DNA from: Hoeflea sp. 108
GTDB taxonomy: Bacteria; Pseudomonadota; Alphaproteobacteria; Rhizobiales; Rhizobiaceae
Reading direction: 5' to 3'
DNA: 64,000 nt
Assembly: GCF_000372965.1 (NCBI RefSeq)
Contig: NZ_KB890025.1
Location: 310,001 to 374,000 of the forward strand
Shown here in pieces: positions 26,993 through 35,348 of the stretch. The position numbers and the translations under genes are program-made. The notes under the pieces were generated by a model. It was not told where the DNA came from and ran no database searches. It saw only the letters and a list, made by a program, of their open reading frames with translations. The number at the start of each line of letters is the position of its first letter. The stretch's first letter is position 1.

Positions 26993-27949
26993 TCAGAGAT
27001 CGAGGGTGAGGCTCGCCGAGCGGGCGCGCGAGCAGCAGACGGTGAGGAACTCGCGGCGCTCGTCGTCGGTGAGCGCCTGGTCGCGGTGGTCGGGTTCGCC
27101 GGCGAGGTAGGGCACCATGCAGGAGCCGCAGATGCCCTGCCGGCAGCTAGTTGCGATGTCGTGGCCGGCTGCTTTCAGGGCTGCGAGCAGCGTCGTACCG
27201 GCAGGCACGTGGATGGTCTTGCCGGTCGAGGAGATCGTCACGTCGAACGGTGTATCGCCTTCGGTCTGCCTGGCTTCAGGTGTGAAACTCTCGACATGGA
27301 TCTGCTCGCGCGGCCAGCTTTCGGTGGCGCGGTCGAATGCCCTGAGCAGGCCTGCCGGGCCGCAGGCATAGACATGCGTGCCCTCATCTGGATCGCCGAC
27401 CAGCGCCGCCATGTCGGGTCGCCGCGCCGGGTCGTTGCCGTCGAGATGCAACGCAGCGCGCCCCGCCGCGACCTCGGCCTGGATGAACTCGCGAAACGCC
27501 ACTTCCTTCAGCGAACGGGCGCAGACATGGACGAAATAGCTCGCCTTGGCGCGCTTGAGATGATGGATCATCGCGATGATGGGCGTAATGCCGATGCCGC
27601 CGGCGATCAGCACATGTTGGCGAGCATTATCGGCGAGTGGGAACCCGTTGCGCGGCGGATCGGCGCGTACCACCACGCCGCGCGCGAAGGTTTCGGCGAC
27701 CTCGAGCGAGCCTCCTTCGCCATTCTCCTCACGCTGGACGGCAACCCAATATTCGGCCGCGTTGGCCGGGTCGCTGCACAGCGAATAGCAGCGGGTCCGG
27801 CCGCTCGGCAGTCGGAAGTTCAGATGCGCGCCAGCGCTCCAGGCCGGCAGGCGTTCGCCATGGGGCGACACCAGCCGATAGGTCGACACGCGCGGCGTCA
27901 GCACCTCGATCTCGGCCACTTGCAGCAGGATTTCCGGCCTGGAGAGCAT
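26993..27949 (-). CDS. gbcB: Rieske oxygenase reductase subunit, GbcB-like (flavin plus 2Fe-2S)
   Basis: A 318-residue phthalate-dioxygenase-reductase-type protein. The N-terminal part is a flavin and NAD(P)H domain (RCYSLCSDP; IAGGIGITPIIAMIHHLK). The C-terminal ferredoxin has the plant-type cluster ligands in CRQGICGSCM and a later TVCCSRA. It passes electrons from NAD(P)H to the oxygenase at 28117. ATG 27949 was chosen because the frame upstream runs into an intergenic repeat. That repeat, about 130 bp, separates it from the gbcA-like gene. Equivalent reductases serve carnitine and stachydrine oxygenases, so the substrate rests on context (dimethylglycine and sarcosine enzymes nearby). Confidence 0.85.
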   Translation of the reverse strand: MLSRPEILLQVAEIEVLTPRVSTYRLVSPHGERLPAWSAGAHLNFRLPSGRTRCYSLCSDPANAAEYWVAVQREENGEGGSLEVAETFARGVVVRADPPRNGFPLADNARQHVLIAGGIGITPIIAMIHHLKRAKASYFVHVCARSLKEVAFREFIQAEVAAGRAALHLDGNDPARRPDMAALVGDPDEGTHVYACGPAGLLRAFDRATESWPREQIHVESFTPEARQTEGDTPFDVTISSTGKTIHVPAGTTLLAALKAAGHDIATSCRQGICGSCMVPYLAGEPDHRDQALTDDERREFLTVCCSRARSASLTLDL

Positions 27950-27978
27950 CTTTTTGTCCCTAAGGCGAAGTGTTGACG

Positions 27979-28110
27979 GCCCCCTTTCCCTTGTGGGGAG
28001 GGGTAAGGGGGCTGCTGGAAGCAGGATCTGTCGGGGATGGACATCTGAGGTGTCATCGCCAAAGGTCTCCCCCACCCTCGATCCCTCCCCACAAAGGGAA
28101 GGGAGGTGGC
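27979..28110. repeat. Intergenic palindromic element between gbcB-like and gbcA-like genes
   Basis: C/G-rich inverted repeats fill the gap. The segment at about 27982-28003 is nearly complementary to 28083-28104, and the left arm itself can fold (GCCCCCTT 27979-27986 with AAGGGGGC 28005-28012). It resembles the dispersed REP/MITE-like palindromes of Rhizobiales genomes. It interrupts what otherwise looks like one operon and may tune expression or mRNA stability. Confidence 0.65.
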
Positions 28111-28116
28111 TCGCGC

Positions 28117-29316
28117 CTACGCCGTCATCTGGCTCGCATACCACCTGACATAGCGGTCGACATTGGCTTCCTTGGTCGGCGAGTAAGGACCGGGTTCGAA
28201 GCCGGGGGAGGTGATGCCGATCCATTGGCGGCGGCAGATCTCCCAGTCTTCCGACATCACCTCATGGTGGAAGGCGGCGATCTTTTCGGGGTCGTAGTCG
28301 CGACCCTCGACCGCATTCTCGTCGACCAGCCAGTAGCCGCGCACGATGGTTTTCGTCGGCGACACCGGCGTGATCCGCACGGTGTGGGCGTAGTCGGAGT
28401 TGGCGTGGCACCAGAAGTTGATGTTGGTGTTGGCGCGCGCCGTGCCCATGTCGGGGTCTGTGAAGCCGGCCATCAGCACGTCGCATACCAGCTGGCCGTC
28501 AGGGCTTTCAGTGACCATGCCCTTGCGCACCGGGGTGCGGTTGGCGCGGAACCATTCTGACGTGTTGTTGGACGAGGTGTTGACGCGGTCGATGTCGAGC
28601 CCGGCCTTCTCCCAGCGGATGCGGCAGTCGCCCAGCCGCTCTGATATCTCGTCCTTGAGATCAGGATTGTCGTTCTCGGTGTCGTACTGCACCGAGACAT
28701 AGCCGTGGTGATTGGCCTCGCAGTGGTAGCATTCGCGGTTGTTCTCGACGACGATCTTCCAGTTCACGTCGAGTTCGTAGTCGCGGATCAGTGCGATCTT
28801 GGCTTTGGTCATGCCCTGGGATTTCAGGATCGGTGACAGGTGGTCACGCAACTCGTGGAACGGGGAGGGGGCCTCAGACAGGTTGACGAAGATCAGCCCA
28901 TCGAATTCCTCGGCATGCGCCGACTTGAGCCCGTGAGCCGATTTGTCGAAATCCTCGCCCATCATCGGCGCGCCGATCAGCTTGCCGTCATGGGCATAGG
29001 ACCAGGAGTGGTAGGGGCAGACCAGCCGCGCCGCCTTGCCTTTCTCCTTGGTGCAGACGATCGAGCCGCGATGGCGGCAGACATTGTGGTGGGCATGCAC
29101 CTTGCCCTCTCGGTCGCGCACCACGACAACGGGTGCGCCGCCGACATCGAGCGTCATGTAGTCGCCGGCCTTGGGCAGCTCGACCGAGTGGCCGGCGAAG
29201 AACCAGCTGTTGCGGAAAATGCGCGCCTGCTCCTCGGCGAAAATCTCGGGATCGGTATAGAAAGCGCGCGGCAGGCCGTAGCCGGGGCGATAGCCCTGGA
29301 GCCAGTGGACGTTCAT
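28117..29316 (-). CDS. gbcA: Rieske-type oxygenase, glycine betaine monooxygenase GbcA-like
   Basis: A 399-residue oxygenase alpha subunit. The Rieske 2Fe-2S ligands are C80, H82 (CRH) and C100, H103 (CPYH). The mononuclear iron histidines are H198 and H203 in NRECYHCEANH. With its reductase it demethylates a quaternary ammonium substrate, releasing formaldehyde. Glycine betaine is the best guess, since dimethylglycine- and sarcosine-oxidising genes surround it. Stachydrine (Stc2) and carnitine (CntA) enzymes are close relatives, so this is not certain. The start at 29316 is followed by family-like sequence, and a LysR gene is divergent 103 bp away, a likely regulator of it. Confidence 0.85.
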   Translation of the reverse strand: MNVHWLQGYRPGYGLPRAFYTDPEIFAEEQARIFRNSWFFAGHSVELPKAGDYMTLDVGGAPVVVVRDREGKVHAHHNVCRHRGSIVCTKEKGKAARLVCPYHSWSYAHDGKLIGAPMMGEDFDKSAHGLKSAHAEEFDGLIFVNLSEAPSPFHELRDHLSPILKSQGMTKAKIALIRDYELDVNWKIVVENNRECYHCEANHHGYVSVQYDTENDNPDLKDEISERLGDCRIRWEKAGLDIDRVNTSSNNTSEWFRANRTPVRKGMVTESPDGQLVCDVLMAGFTDPDMGTARANTNINFWCHANSDYAHTVRITPVSPTKTIVRGYWLVDENAVEGRDYDPEKIAAFHHEVMSEDWEICRRQWIGITSPGFEPGPYSPTKEANVDRYVRWYASQMTA

Positions 29317-29419
29317 TGCAGTGCCTCCCAGATGCTGAACTCAGCGGATTGGAACCGTTCTTGCCTGGCCGAGCAAACGCGATTACCTTGGGGGAAGCGC
29401 AAGAAAAACTAATGGTGCC

Positions 29420-30304
29420 ATGGCCTCTGCCCGACCGCCCCTTAACTGGCTCCGGGCCTTCGAGGCAGCCGCACGGCTGGGCAGCTTTGCCGCCGCCGGT
29501 GCAGAACTGAACGTCACGCCCTCTGCCATCTCCCAGCACATCAGGGCGCTCGAACTCAGGCTCGGCAAGGAGCTGTTCGACCGCCACGCCAATGGGGTCA
29601 GGCTCACCGATCGCGGCCGGCGTTATGCCGAGGACCTTGGCCGCGCCTTCGCCCTGATCGACGAGGCGACATCAAGGATTGCCGGGCGCGGCACGCGCGA
29701 GATGCTGGTCGTGCATGTGCCGACATCCTTTGCCAGCCAATGGATCGCGCCGCGGCTCGACCTGTTCCGCGCCCAGCATCCGACCATCGACCTCAGGCTC
29801 ACCGCACTCGACCACGGCGAGGGCAAAGTCGATGCGGCGATCGAGTTCGGCTGGGGCAACTGGCCGAAGCGCGAGGCGACGCTGCTGTTGCGCGACGAGA
29901 CCTTCCCCGTCTGTGCGCCCGGATATGCCGAGACGCTGAGCTCGCCCGAAGAGCTGAGGGCGCGCGACCTGCTGCATGTTCCCGGCTACGACGAGGACTG
30001 GGACACTTGGCTGGCCCATGTCGGCGTCATCGGCATCGACACGTCGGCCGGCTCGTTCTTCGACCAGTCGATCATGGGCATCCGCGCCGCGATCGAAGGC
30101 AAGGGCGTGCTGCTTGGTCGTTCGGCATTGGTCGAACGCGAGCTCGCCAGCGGCCTTCTGGTGGCGCCGTTCGAGCAGCGGCTGCAGGGGGCTGGCTCCT
30201 ATTGGTTCCTGGCCACGCCGCAGAAGGCGAGGACGCCGAAAGTGACGGCTTTCCGTGACTGGCTGTTGAGCATGACCGCACCTGCCGCGACCGTTGGGGG
30301 CTGA
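29420..30304 (+). CDS. LysR-family regulator (GcvA-like)
   Basis: A 294-residue regulator whose N-terminus (PPLNWLRAFEAAARLGSFAA, then AGAELNVTPSAISQHIRALE) is typical of the GcvA branch of LysR proteins. It is divergent from the Rieske oxygenase gene and upstream of the AraC gene. GcvA-type proteins respond to glycine or related small molecules, which suits a pathway ending in glycine. The ribosome site of the ATG at 29420 is weak. Confidence 0.86.
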   Translation: MASARPPLNWLRAFEAAARLGSFAAAGAELNVTPSAISQHIRALELRLGKELFDRHANGVRLTDRGRRYAEDLGRAFALIDEATSRIAGRGTREMLVVHVPTSFASQWIAPRLDLFRAQHPTIDLRLTALDHGEGKVDAAIEFGWGNWPKREATLLLRDETFPVCAPGYAETLSSPEELRARDLLHVPGYDEDWDTWLAHVGVIGIDTSAGSFFDQSIMGIRAAIEGKGVLLGRSALVERELASGLLVAPFEQRLQGAGSYWFLATPQKARTPKVTAFRDWLLSMTAPAATVGG

Positions 30305-30342
30305 GCGCGGACTGGCTCAGGCGACCACTGTCGCAAATTGCC

Positions 30343-30356
30343 ATGTTGCATTTTGT
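30343..30356. promoter_or_regulatory. 14-bp motif shared with the dehydrogenase promoter at 22.7 kb
   Basis: ATGTTGCATTTTGT lies about 83-96 nt upstream of the AraC gene start and is the exact complement of the motif at 22665-22678, in the same orientation relative to the downstream gene. It may be an autoregulatory site of the AraC protein. Confidence 0.55.
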
Positions 30357-30438
30357 GTTGTTTTGCGCCAATTTGTGGTCAGCTGCTTTTGCCGTGGTGT
30401 CGAACTCCCGCCATCGCCGCAGGCATCGGGAGAGCCAC

Positions 30439-31503
30439 ATGAACGCACCGAGTAAGCATACGGTCTTCAACGTCGGGACCCGTTGGCCCGGCGCTGAAAC
30501 GACACAGCGTCAGGCTCAACGGCAGCAAGTGACGCAGGCGCCGGCCGAATTCTCGATATTGCTGCTGCAGGGGTTTTCCCAGCTCTGCCTGTCGTCGCTG
30601 GTCGAGCCGCTACGGCTCGCCAATGCACTGGCCGGCACGGAACTTTTCAGCTGGAAGCTCGTCAGTCTCGACGGCCATTCGGTGGCAAGCACCAGCGGCA
30701 TATCGGTCGAGGTATCAGGCAGCTTCGCCGAGGCGGTGAAGGCCTTGCCGTTCGAACCAAAGGCGGCGGTCGCCATCTGCGCCGGTGAAGGTGTGGAACA
30801 TCACGGTTCGCATGAATTGCGGGCCAGCCTGCGCCGCATCGTCAGGGCGCAGCTGCCGGTCTATGCACTGGGCACCGCGACCTGGCTGCTGGCCGACGCC
30901 GGCCTGCTGGGCGAGGCCCGCTGCACGATCCACTGGGGCAAGATGGCGGCCTTGTCCGAGACATTCTACGACTTGGCAATCGACGACGCGCTGTTCGTGC
31001 GCGACGGCCAGATCATCACCTGCGCCGGTGAGCTGGCAGCCTTCGACCTCGCCATCGACATCGTGCAGGAGCGCTGCGGCACCGAACTGGCGCGCAGCAT
31101 CTGCCAGCACGTCACCGCCGACCGTTGGCGTGACGGCGCGGCGTGCCAGTCGGTACCGCCCGGCCTGCGCTACGGCAGCACCGGTAAGAAGCTGTTGCGC
31201 ATCGTCCAGCTGATGGAGAAGCACCTCGAGGAGCCACTGTCGCTCGAAGATATCTCTGTGCGAGTGTCGCTGTCACGCCGCCAGATCGAGCGCCTGTTCG
31301 AGCGTCATCTCGCCACGACCCCGTGGCAGCATTATCTCGGCCTGCGGCTGGCCAAGGCGCGCCAGCTGATCGAGCTGACAGCGATGCCGATCATGGACAT
31401 AGCGGTTGCGTGCGGCTTCGTCTCGTCGTCGCATTTCTCCAAAAGTTTCCGCGACCACTACAAGGTACTGCCGAGCAAGCTACGGGCAGCAGCGGCGGCA
31501 TGA
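30439..31503 (+). CDS. AraC-family regulator with DJ-1/PfpI-like N-terminal domain (GlxA/GbdR type)
   Basis: A 354-residue regulator. The N-terminal two-thirds is a glutamine-amidotransferase-like sensor domain (FSILLLQGFSQLCLSSLVEP at the start). The C-terminal ~90 residues form the double helix-turn-helix of AraC proteins (LSLEDISVRVSLSRRQIERL and IMDIAVACGFVSSSHFSKSF). This architecture is that of GbdR and CdhR, which activate glycine betaine and carnitine catabolism when betaine or dimethylglycine is present. ATG 30439 has GGGAGAG about 5 nt upstream, while the longer frame lacks a site. Its position amid Rieske, dehydrogenase and soxBDAG genes makes it the likely master regulator. Confidence 0.88.
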   Translation: MNAPSKHTVFNVGTRWPGAETTQRQAQRQQVTQAPAEFSILLLQGFSQLCLSSLVEPLRLANALAGTELFSWKLVSLDGHSVASTSGISVEVSGSFAEAVKALPFEPKAAVAICAGEGVEHHGSHELRASLRRIVRAQLPVYALGTATWLLADAGLLGEARCTIHWGKMAALSETFYDLAIDDALFVRDGQIITCAGELAAFDLAIDIVQERCGTELARSICQHVTADRWRDGAACQSVPPGLRYGSTGKKLLRIVQLMEKHLEEPLSLEDISVRVSLSRRQIERLFERHLATTPWQHYLGLRLAKARQLIELTAMPIMDIAVACGFVSSSHFSKSFRDHYKVLPSKLRAAAAA

Positions 31504-31623
31504 AAGTTGGTTCCATAAGATAGATTATGCGACATTTCCATCGGCGCTTGGCCTGCCGCGCCGGGGGTGGTGTCGGGCGACAGGCATGTTCCGTGCCCGG
31601 AGTTTCTAGTCGACCAAGTGTGT

Positions 31624-32151
31624 CTACGCGGCGATGTTGGTTGCTGCTGTCTGCATCCAGGTCCACAGATAGGTCGCAAGCGCCCGGTCGACGTGGATGC
31701 GAAGCTTGCCGCCGTGGCGATAGACCACAGCATTTGCGCCGGCAAAAGACAGCGCCGCCGAAGCGCTCGGCGCAGCGGGGTCGAGCGTGGTCGCTCGCGC
31801 CACCAGTTCCATCTGGGCTGAACCTTCCACTTCGAACAGGTGGTGGCCGGCATTGACTGGCGTCACTGCGAAGCCATCGGCATGCCAACCAGCTTCGATG
31901 CCGGATGTTGCTGCAGAGACAACCAGCAGCCGGTTGCGTGCCACCTGCACCGCATAGGCGTCGCCCCTGGCTTCGCCCAGCGCGCCGATGCCCTTTGCGG
32001 GCAGCCCCGATACCGTGCTCCAGGCCTCGAGATTACCGCTCACAAGGTACTGGTTCAGGCCGATGACCGCCCTGGCTTTCAAGCCCGGCGCCTCGATCGT
32101 CGCCTCTGCCCAATCCGGAACCACAGTCCATTTCTCGGCGAGATTACGCAT
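31624..32151 (-). CDS. soxG: Sarcosine oxidase gamma subunit SoxG
   Basis: A 175-residue protein, the smallest GcvT-like subunit of heterotetrameric sarcosine oxidase. Residues such as ALGEARGDAYAVQVARNRLL and the C-terminal RIHVDRALATYLWTWM fit SoxG. The subunit helps shape the folate site with SoxA. Its start overlaps the end of soxA by 8 nt, so translation is coupled. It is the last gene of soxBDAG. Confidence 0.9.
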   Translation of the reverse strand: MRNLAEKWTVVPDWAEATIEAPGLKARAVIGLNQYLVSGNLEAWSTVSGLPAKGIGALGEARGDAYAVQVARNRLLVVSAATSGIEAGWHADGFAVTPVNAGHHLFEVEGSAQMELVARATTLDPAAPSASAALSFAGANAVVYRHGGKLRIHVDRALATYLWTWMQTAATNIAA

Positions 32152-35020
32152 TGAGCCGGTCTCCTGAAAGGTCGAAGGCGCAAGGGGCCGCGATGGTGGC
32201 GCGCCTGAGCACGCCCAGATGCTGGAGTTCGATGACCTCGCCGTGGCGGGCCGAACCGTCCTCGATCAGCGCGAGCGCGATTGCGTGTCCGAGCGTCGGG
32301 CTGAAGTAGCTCGACGTCACGAAGCCCTGGCTCCTGACCTTGCCGCCTTCGCGGACGATGCCATGTGCGCCGGTCGGCAAGGGCTGCTCGCCTTCGGCCA
32401 CGGCAAGCCCGACCAGTTGCTGGCGCCGGCCTTGCGTCGCCACTTCGGTGAACAGCGACCGCCGTCCGACAAATTCGTTTCGGCGCTTCTGCCGCGGCCC
32501 GTCGACGCCAAGGTCGTGTGGCATGGTGGTGCCGTCGGTGTCCTTGCCGATGACGATGTAGCCCTTCTCGGCGCGCAGGATCATCAGGGCCTCAAGGCCG
32601 ATGGCCACCGCGTCGAGCGGCTTGCCGGCCTGCTGCATCCGCGTCCAAAGCGCTTCGGATCGATCAGCACGGATCGAAATCTCGTAGCTGCGGTCGCCGG
32701 TGAAGCTGACGCGTGCCACGCGCACGATCTCGCCTTCGAACCGTCCCTCGGCGATCGCCATATGCGGGAGCGCCGCATCATCGAGATCCACGCCAAGGTC
32801 GAGTGCGGCGACCAGCGTTTTCGCCTGTGGACCCGAAGCGGTCAGCGTCGCCCAGTCCGAGGTGGCGTTGTGGACGTAAACTGCGTCGCGGCCGAAACGG
32901 TCCTGCCGCCATTCTTCCAGCCGGGCATGGACAGAGGCGACATGCGATGACGAGCAGGACACGATGAAGCGATGCTCGTCGAGCCGCACCAGGATACCAT
33001 CGTCGAACACGACGCCGTTCTCCGACAGCATGAAGCCATAGCGGCAGCGCCCCGGCTTCAGCGTCGACATGGTGTTGTAGTAGATGAAGTCGACGAATGC
33101 GGCCGCCTGCGGGCCGATCACTTCGATCTTGCCCAGCGTCGAACCGTCGAAAAGTGCGACGGACTTGCGGGCGCGCAGCGCCTCGTCCTGGATCGCCTGC
33201 CCGGCGTCGACGCCTTTTGCGCCGTAGTGCGCCGGCCGCAGCCAACCGCCATATTCCTGGAAGGTAGCGCCCATCGAGCGATGGATGTTTTCCAGCGGCA
33301 ACCGGCGGACGGGCGACATCAGTTCGCCCCCTGTAAGACCGGCGAAGCTCGCCAGCGGCACCGGCGTGAAAGGCGGCCGATAGGTCGTGGTGCCGACCTC
33401 CGGTACGCTGCGACCGGTGATGCCGGCCATTAGCGCAAGGCCCGCGAGGTTCGAGGTCTTGCCCTGGTCGGTCGCCATGCCCAGCGTGGTGTAGCGCTTG
33501 AGATGCTCGACCGAGATGAAGTTCTCCCGCGCCGCGAGCTCGACGTCCTTGGCGGTGACATCGTTCTGGTAGTCGATCCAGATGCGCCCCTTCTGGCCCG
33601 GCATCGGCCAGGCCGGCTGGATGCCGCCGGTCGCTTCGTGGCCGGTGCTTCGAGGTGCAGCCTGATCGGCACCGACAGCCTTCGCCGCGCTTTCGAAGAC
33701 CTCCGACAGCGAAACCGCGCCGGCCAACGCACCTGCAACCGCAATGCCGTCGACGGGATCGCCTGGCAGGAAGGCGGCGCGGGCTTCATGCCAGGCGAGT
33801 TTGCCCCTCGCCTGGCAGAACAGGTGGACCGACGGCGTCCAGCCACCCGAGATCGCAACGCAGTCGGCGACAAGCATCGTGCCGTCGTCGAGCAGCACAC
33901 CCTCGACCCGCATGCGGCCGCGCGCGGCAACCACGCTGCGTCCCGAAAGCAGCTTCACGCCGGCGGGCGCCGCCGGCTGGCCGTCCTTGCGAATGTCGAC
34001 GAGAGTGATCTCCGCGTCTGCAGCAGCCAGTGCTGCTGCCACCTCATAGGCACTGTCGTTGTTGGTGGCGACGACTATGCGACGACCGGTGAGCACGGCA
34101 TGGCGGCGCAGGTAGGACAAAGCAGCGTCCGCCGACATGATACCGGGAAGGTCGTTGTTGGCGAAAGGAAGCGGCCGCTCGATGGCGCCGGTGGCGAGCA
34201 CGATACGGCGCGGCCTGACCCGCCACAGCGTGTCGGGCCGGCTATCGAAATGGCGCTGGTTGAGGCCGACGAGATGATGGTCGTAGATGCCGAAGGCCGT
34301 GGTCGAGCCCAGCACGAGATGACCGCCGGCCCTGAGTTCGGCCACTGTCGCCGCACTCCATTCTGCGGCGGGCTTCCCGTCGATCTCACTGTTGCGATGC
34401 TGCAGCGAGCCGCCCGGGTTGATCTGGTCGTCGACCAGTATCACCTTTTTGCCTGCCTGCGCGGCGTGCCTCGCAGCAGCGAGACCCGCCGGCCCTGCAC
34501 CAACCACCAGCACATCGCAATGCCGGTTGATCTGGTCGGCGGCGCCCGGCCTCGTCCAGTCGGCGTCGACGGCGCCCAAGCCGGCCATGGCGCGGATGCG
34601 CGGCTCGAACAAGTGCCAGTCCGGCCACATGAAGGTCTTGTAGTAGAAGGCAGCCGGAATGAAGCGCGAGAAGCGGTCGATGAAGGCGTTGCGGTCACTG
34701 GCTGCATCGGGTGTGGCGTTGACGCTTCTGGCAGCCAGTCCTTCGCGCGCAGGCTCGGTCGTGGCGCGGGTATTGGGTGTCGCCAGCACGCTGCCGGAGA
34801 CGTCGACCAGTGCATTCGGCTCCTCGACGCCGGCGCCCCAGATACCGCGCGGACGATGATATTTGAAGCTGCGGCCGACGACCGCCACGTCGGCGGCGAG
34901 CAACGCCGAGGCGATGGTGTCGCCCTCGAAGCCCTGCACGGTCCGCCCGTCGAAGCTGAAGCTGATCGGACGCGACCGGTCGATGGCGCTGCCGCCCGAA
35001 GAAAGACGCGACGTGACCAT
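32144..35020 (-). CDS. soxA: Sarcosine oxidase alpha subunit SoxA
   Basis: A 958-residue subunit with an N-terminal ferredoxin-like segment (FSFDGRTVQGFEGDTIASAL), an NAD(P)/FAD-binding domain (DVLVVGAGPAGLAAARHAAQ), and a C-terminal GcvT-like folate domain. The tetramer oxidises sarcosine to glycine, making hydrogen peroxide and, with tetrahydrofolate, methylene-THF. The frame is open 160 codons further upstream across soxD, but the ATG at 35020 shares one base with the soxD stop codon (TGATG), the standard coupled arrangement. Length is normal for the family. Confidence 0.93.
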   Translation of the reverse strand: MVTSRLSSGGSAIDRSRPISFSFDGRTVQGFEGDTIASALLAADVAVVGRSFKYHRPRGIWGAGVEEPNALVDVSGSVLATPNTRATTEPAREGLAARSVNATPDAASDRNAFIDRFSRFIPAAFYYKTFMWPDWHLFEPRIRAMAGLGAVDADWTRPGAADQINRHCDVLVVGAGPAGLAAARHAAQAGKKVILVDDQINPGGSLQHRNSEIDGKPAAEWSAATVAELRAGGHLVLGSTTAFGIYDHHLVGLNQRHFDSRPDTLWRVRPRRIVLATGAIERPLPFANNDLPGIMSADAALSYLRRHAVLTGRRIVVATNNDSAYEVAAALAAADAEITLVDIRKDGQPAAPAGVKLLSGRSVVAARGRMRVEGVLLDDGTMLVADCVAISGGWTPSVHLFCQARGKLAWHEARAAFLPGDPVDGIAVAGALAGAVSLSEVFESAAKAVGADQAAPRSTGHEATGGIQPAWPMPGQKGRIWIDYQNDVTAKDVELAARENFISVEHLKRYTTLGMATDQGKTSNLAGLALMAGITGRSVPEVGTTTYRPPFTPVPLASFAGLTGGELMSPVRRLPLENIHRSMGATFQEYGGWLRPAHYGAKGVDAGQAIQDEALRARKSVALFDGSTLGKIEVIGPQAAAFVDFIYYNTMSTLKPGRCRYGFMLSENGVVFDDGILVRLDEHRFIVSCSSSHVASVHARLEEWRQDRFGRDAVYVHNATSDWATLTASGPQAKTLVAALDLGVDLDDAALPHMAIAEGRFEGEIVRVARVSFTGDRSYEISIRADRSEALWTRMQQAGKPLDAVAIGLEALMILRAEKGYIVIGKDTDGTTMPHDLGVDGPRQKRRNEFVGRRSLFTEVATQGRRQQLVGLAVAEGEQPLPTGAHGIVREGGKVRSQGFVTSSYFSPTLGHAIALALIEDGSARHGEVIELQHLGVLRRATIAAPCAFDLSGDRLNA

Positions 35021-35280
35021 CAGGCGTGCTCCCCACCAAGCGAGGTCGAGCCTGACACGGTGTGGCTGACGCTGTCTCGCTCCATGACGAAGAACTCGCC
35101 GCAATTCATGTGGACCCAGACCTCGCGCGCCGCACCTTTCGGATTGTTGCGCATGTAGAGATAGCCGGCCCAGCGCTCCGCCGGCACGTCGCCGTCGGGT
35201 CTGAGGTTGCCGGCCTCGCCGCCGAAGTGAAACTCGGTCTCGTCGCGTGGACCGCAGAAAGGACAATTGAAGAGCTGCAT
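35020..35280 (-). CDS. soxD: Sarcosine oxidase delta subunit SoxD (zinc protein)
   Basis: An 86-residue subunit. Zinc ligands C6 and C9 (NCPFCG) are clear, and H57 and C60 (VWVHMNCGEFF) occupy the second half of the site. Known SoxD proteins that I recall have three residues between the His and the second-site Cys, while here there are two, a small departure. ATG 35280 gives the family N-terminus MQLFNCPFCG. It starts 68 nt after soxB and overlaps the soxA start by one base. Confidence 0.9.
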   Translation of the reverse strand: MQLFNCPFCGPRDETEFHFGGEAGNLRPDGDVPAERWAGYLYMRNNPKGAAREVWVHMNCGEFFVMERDSVSHTVSGSTSLGGEHA

Positions 35281-35348
35281 GTGTCGGGTCCTCGAGCAAT
35301 TCCAGCGAAAAACGTGAAGCGCTTGTCCGCCCGGAAATCGCGTCAAAA

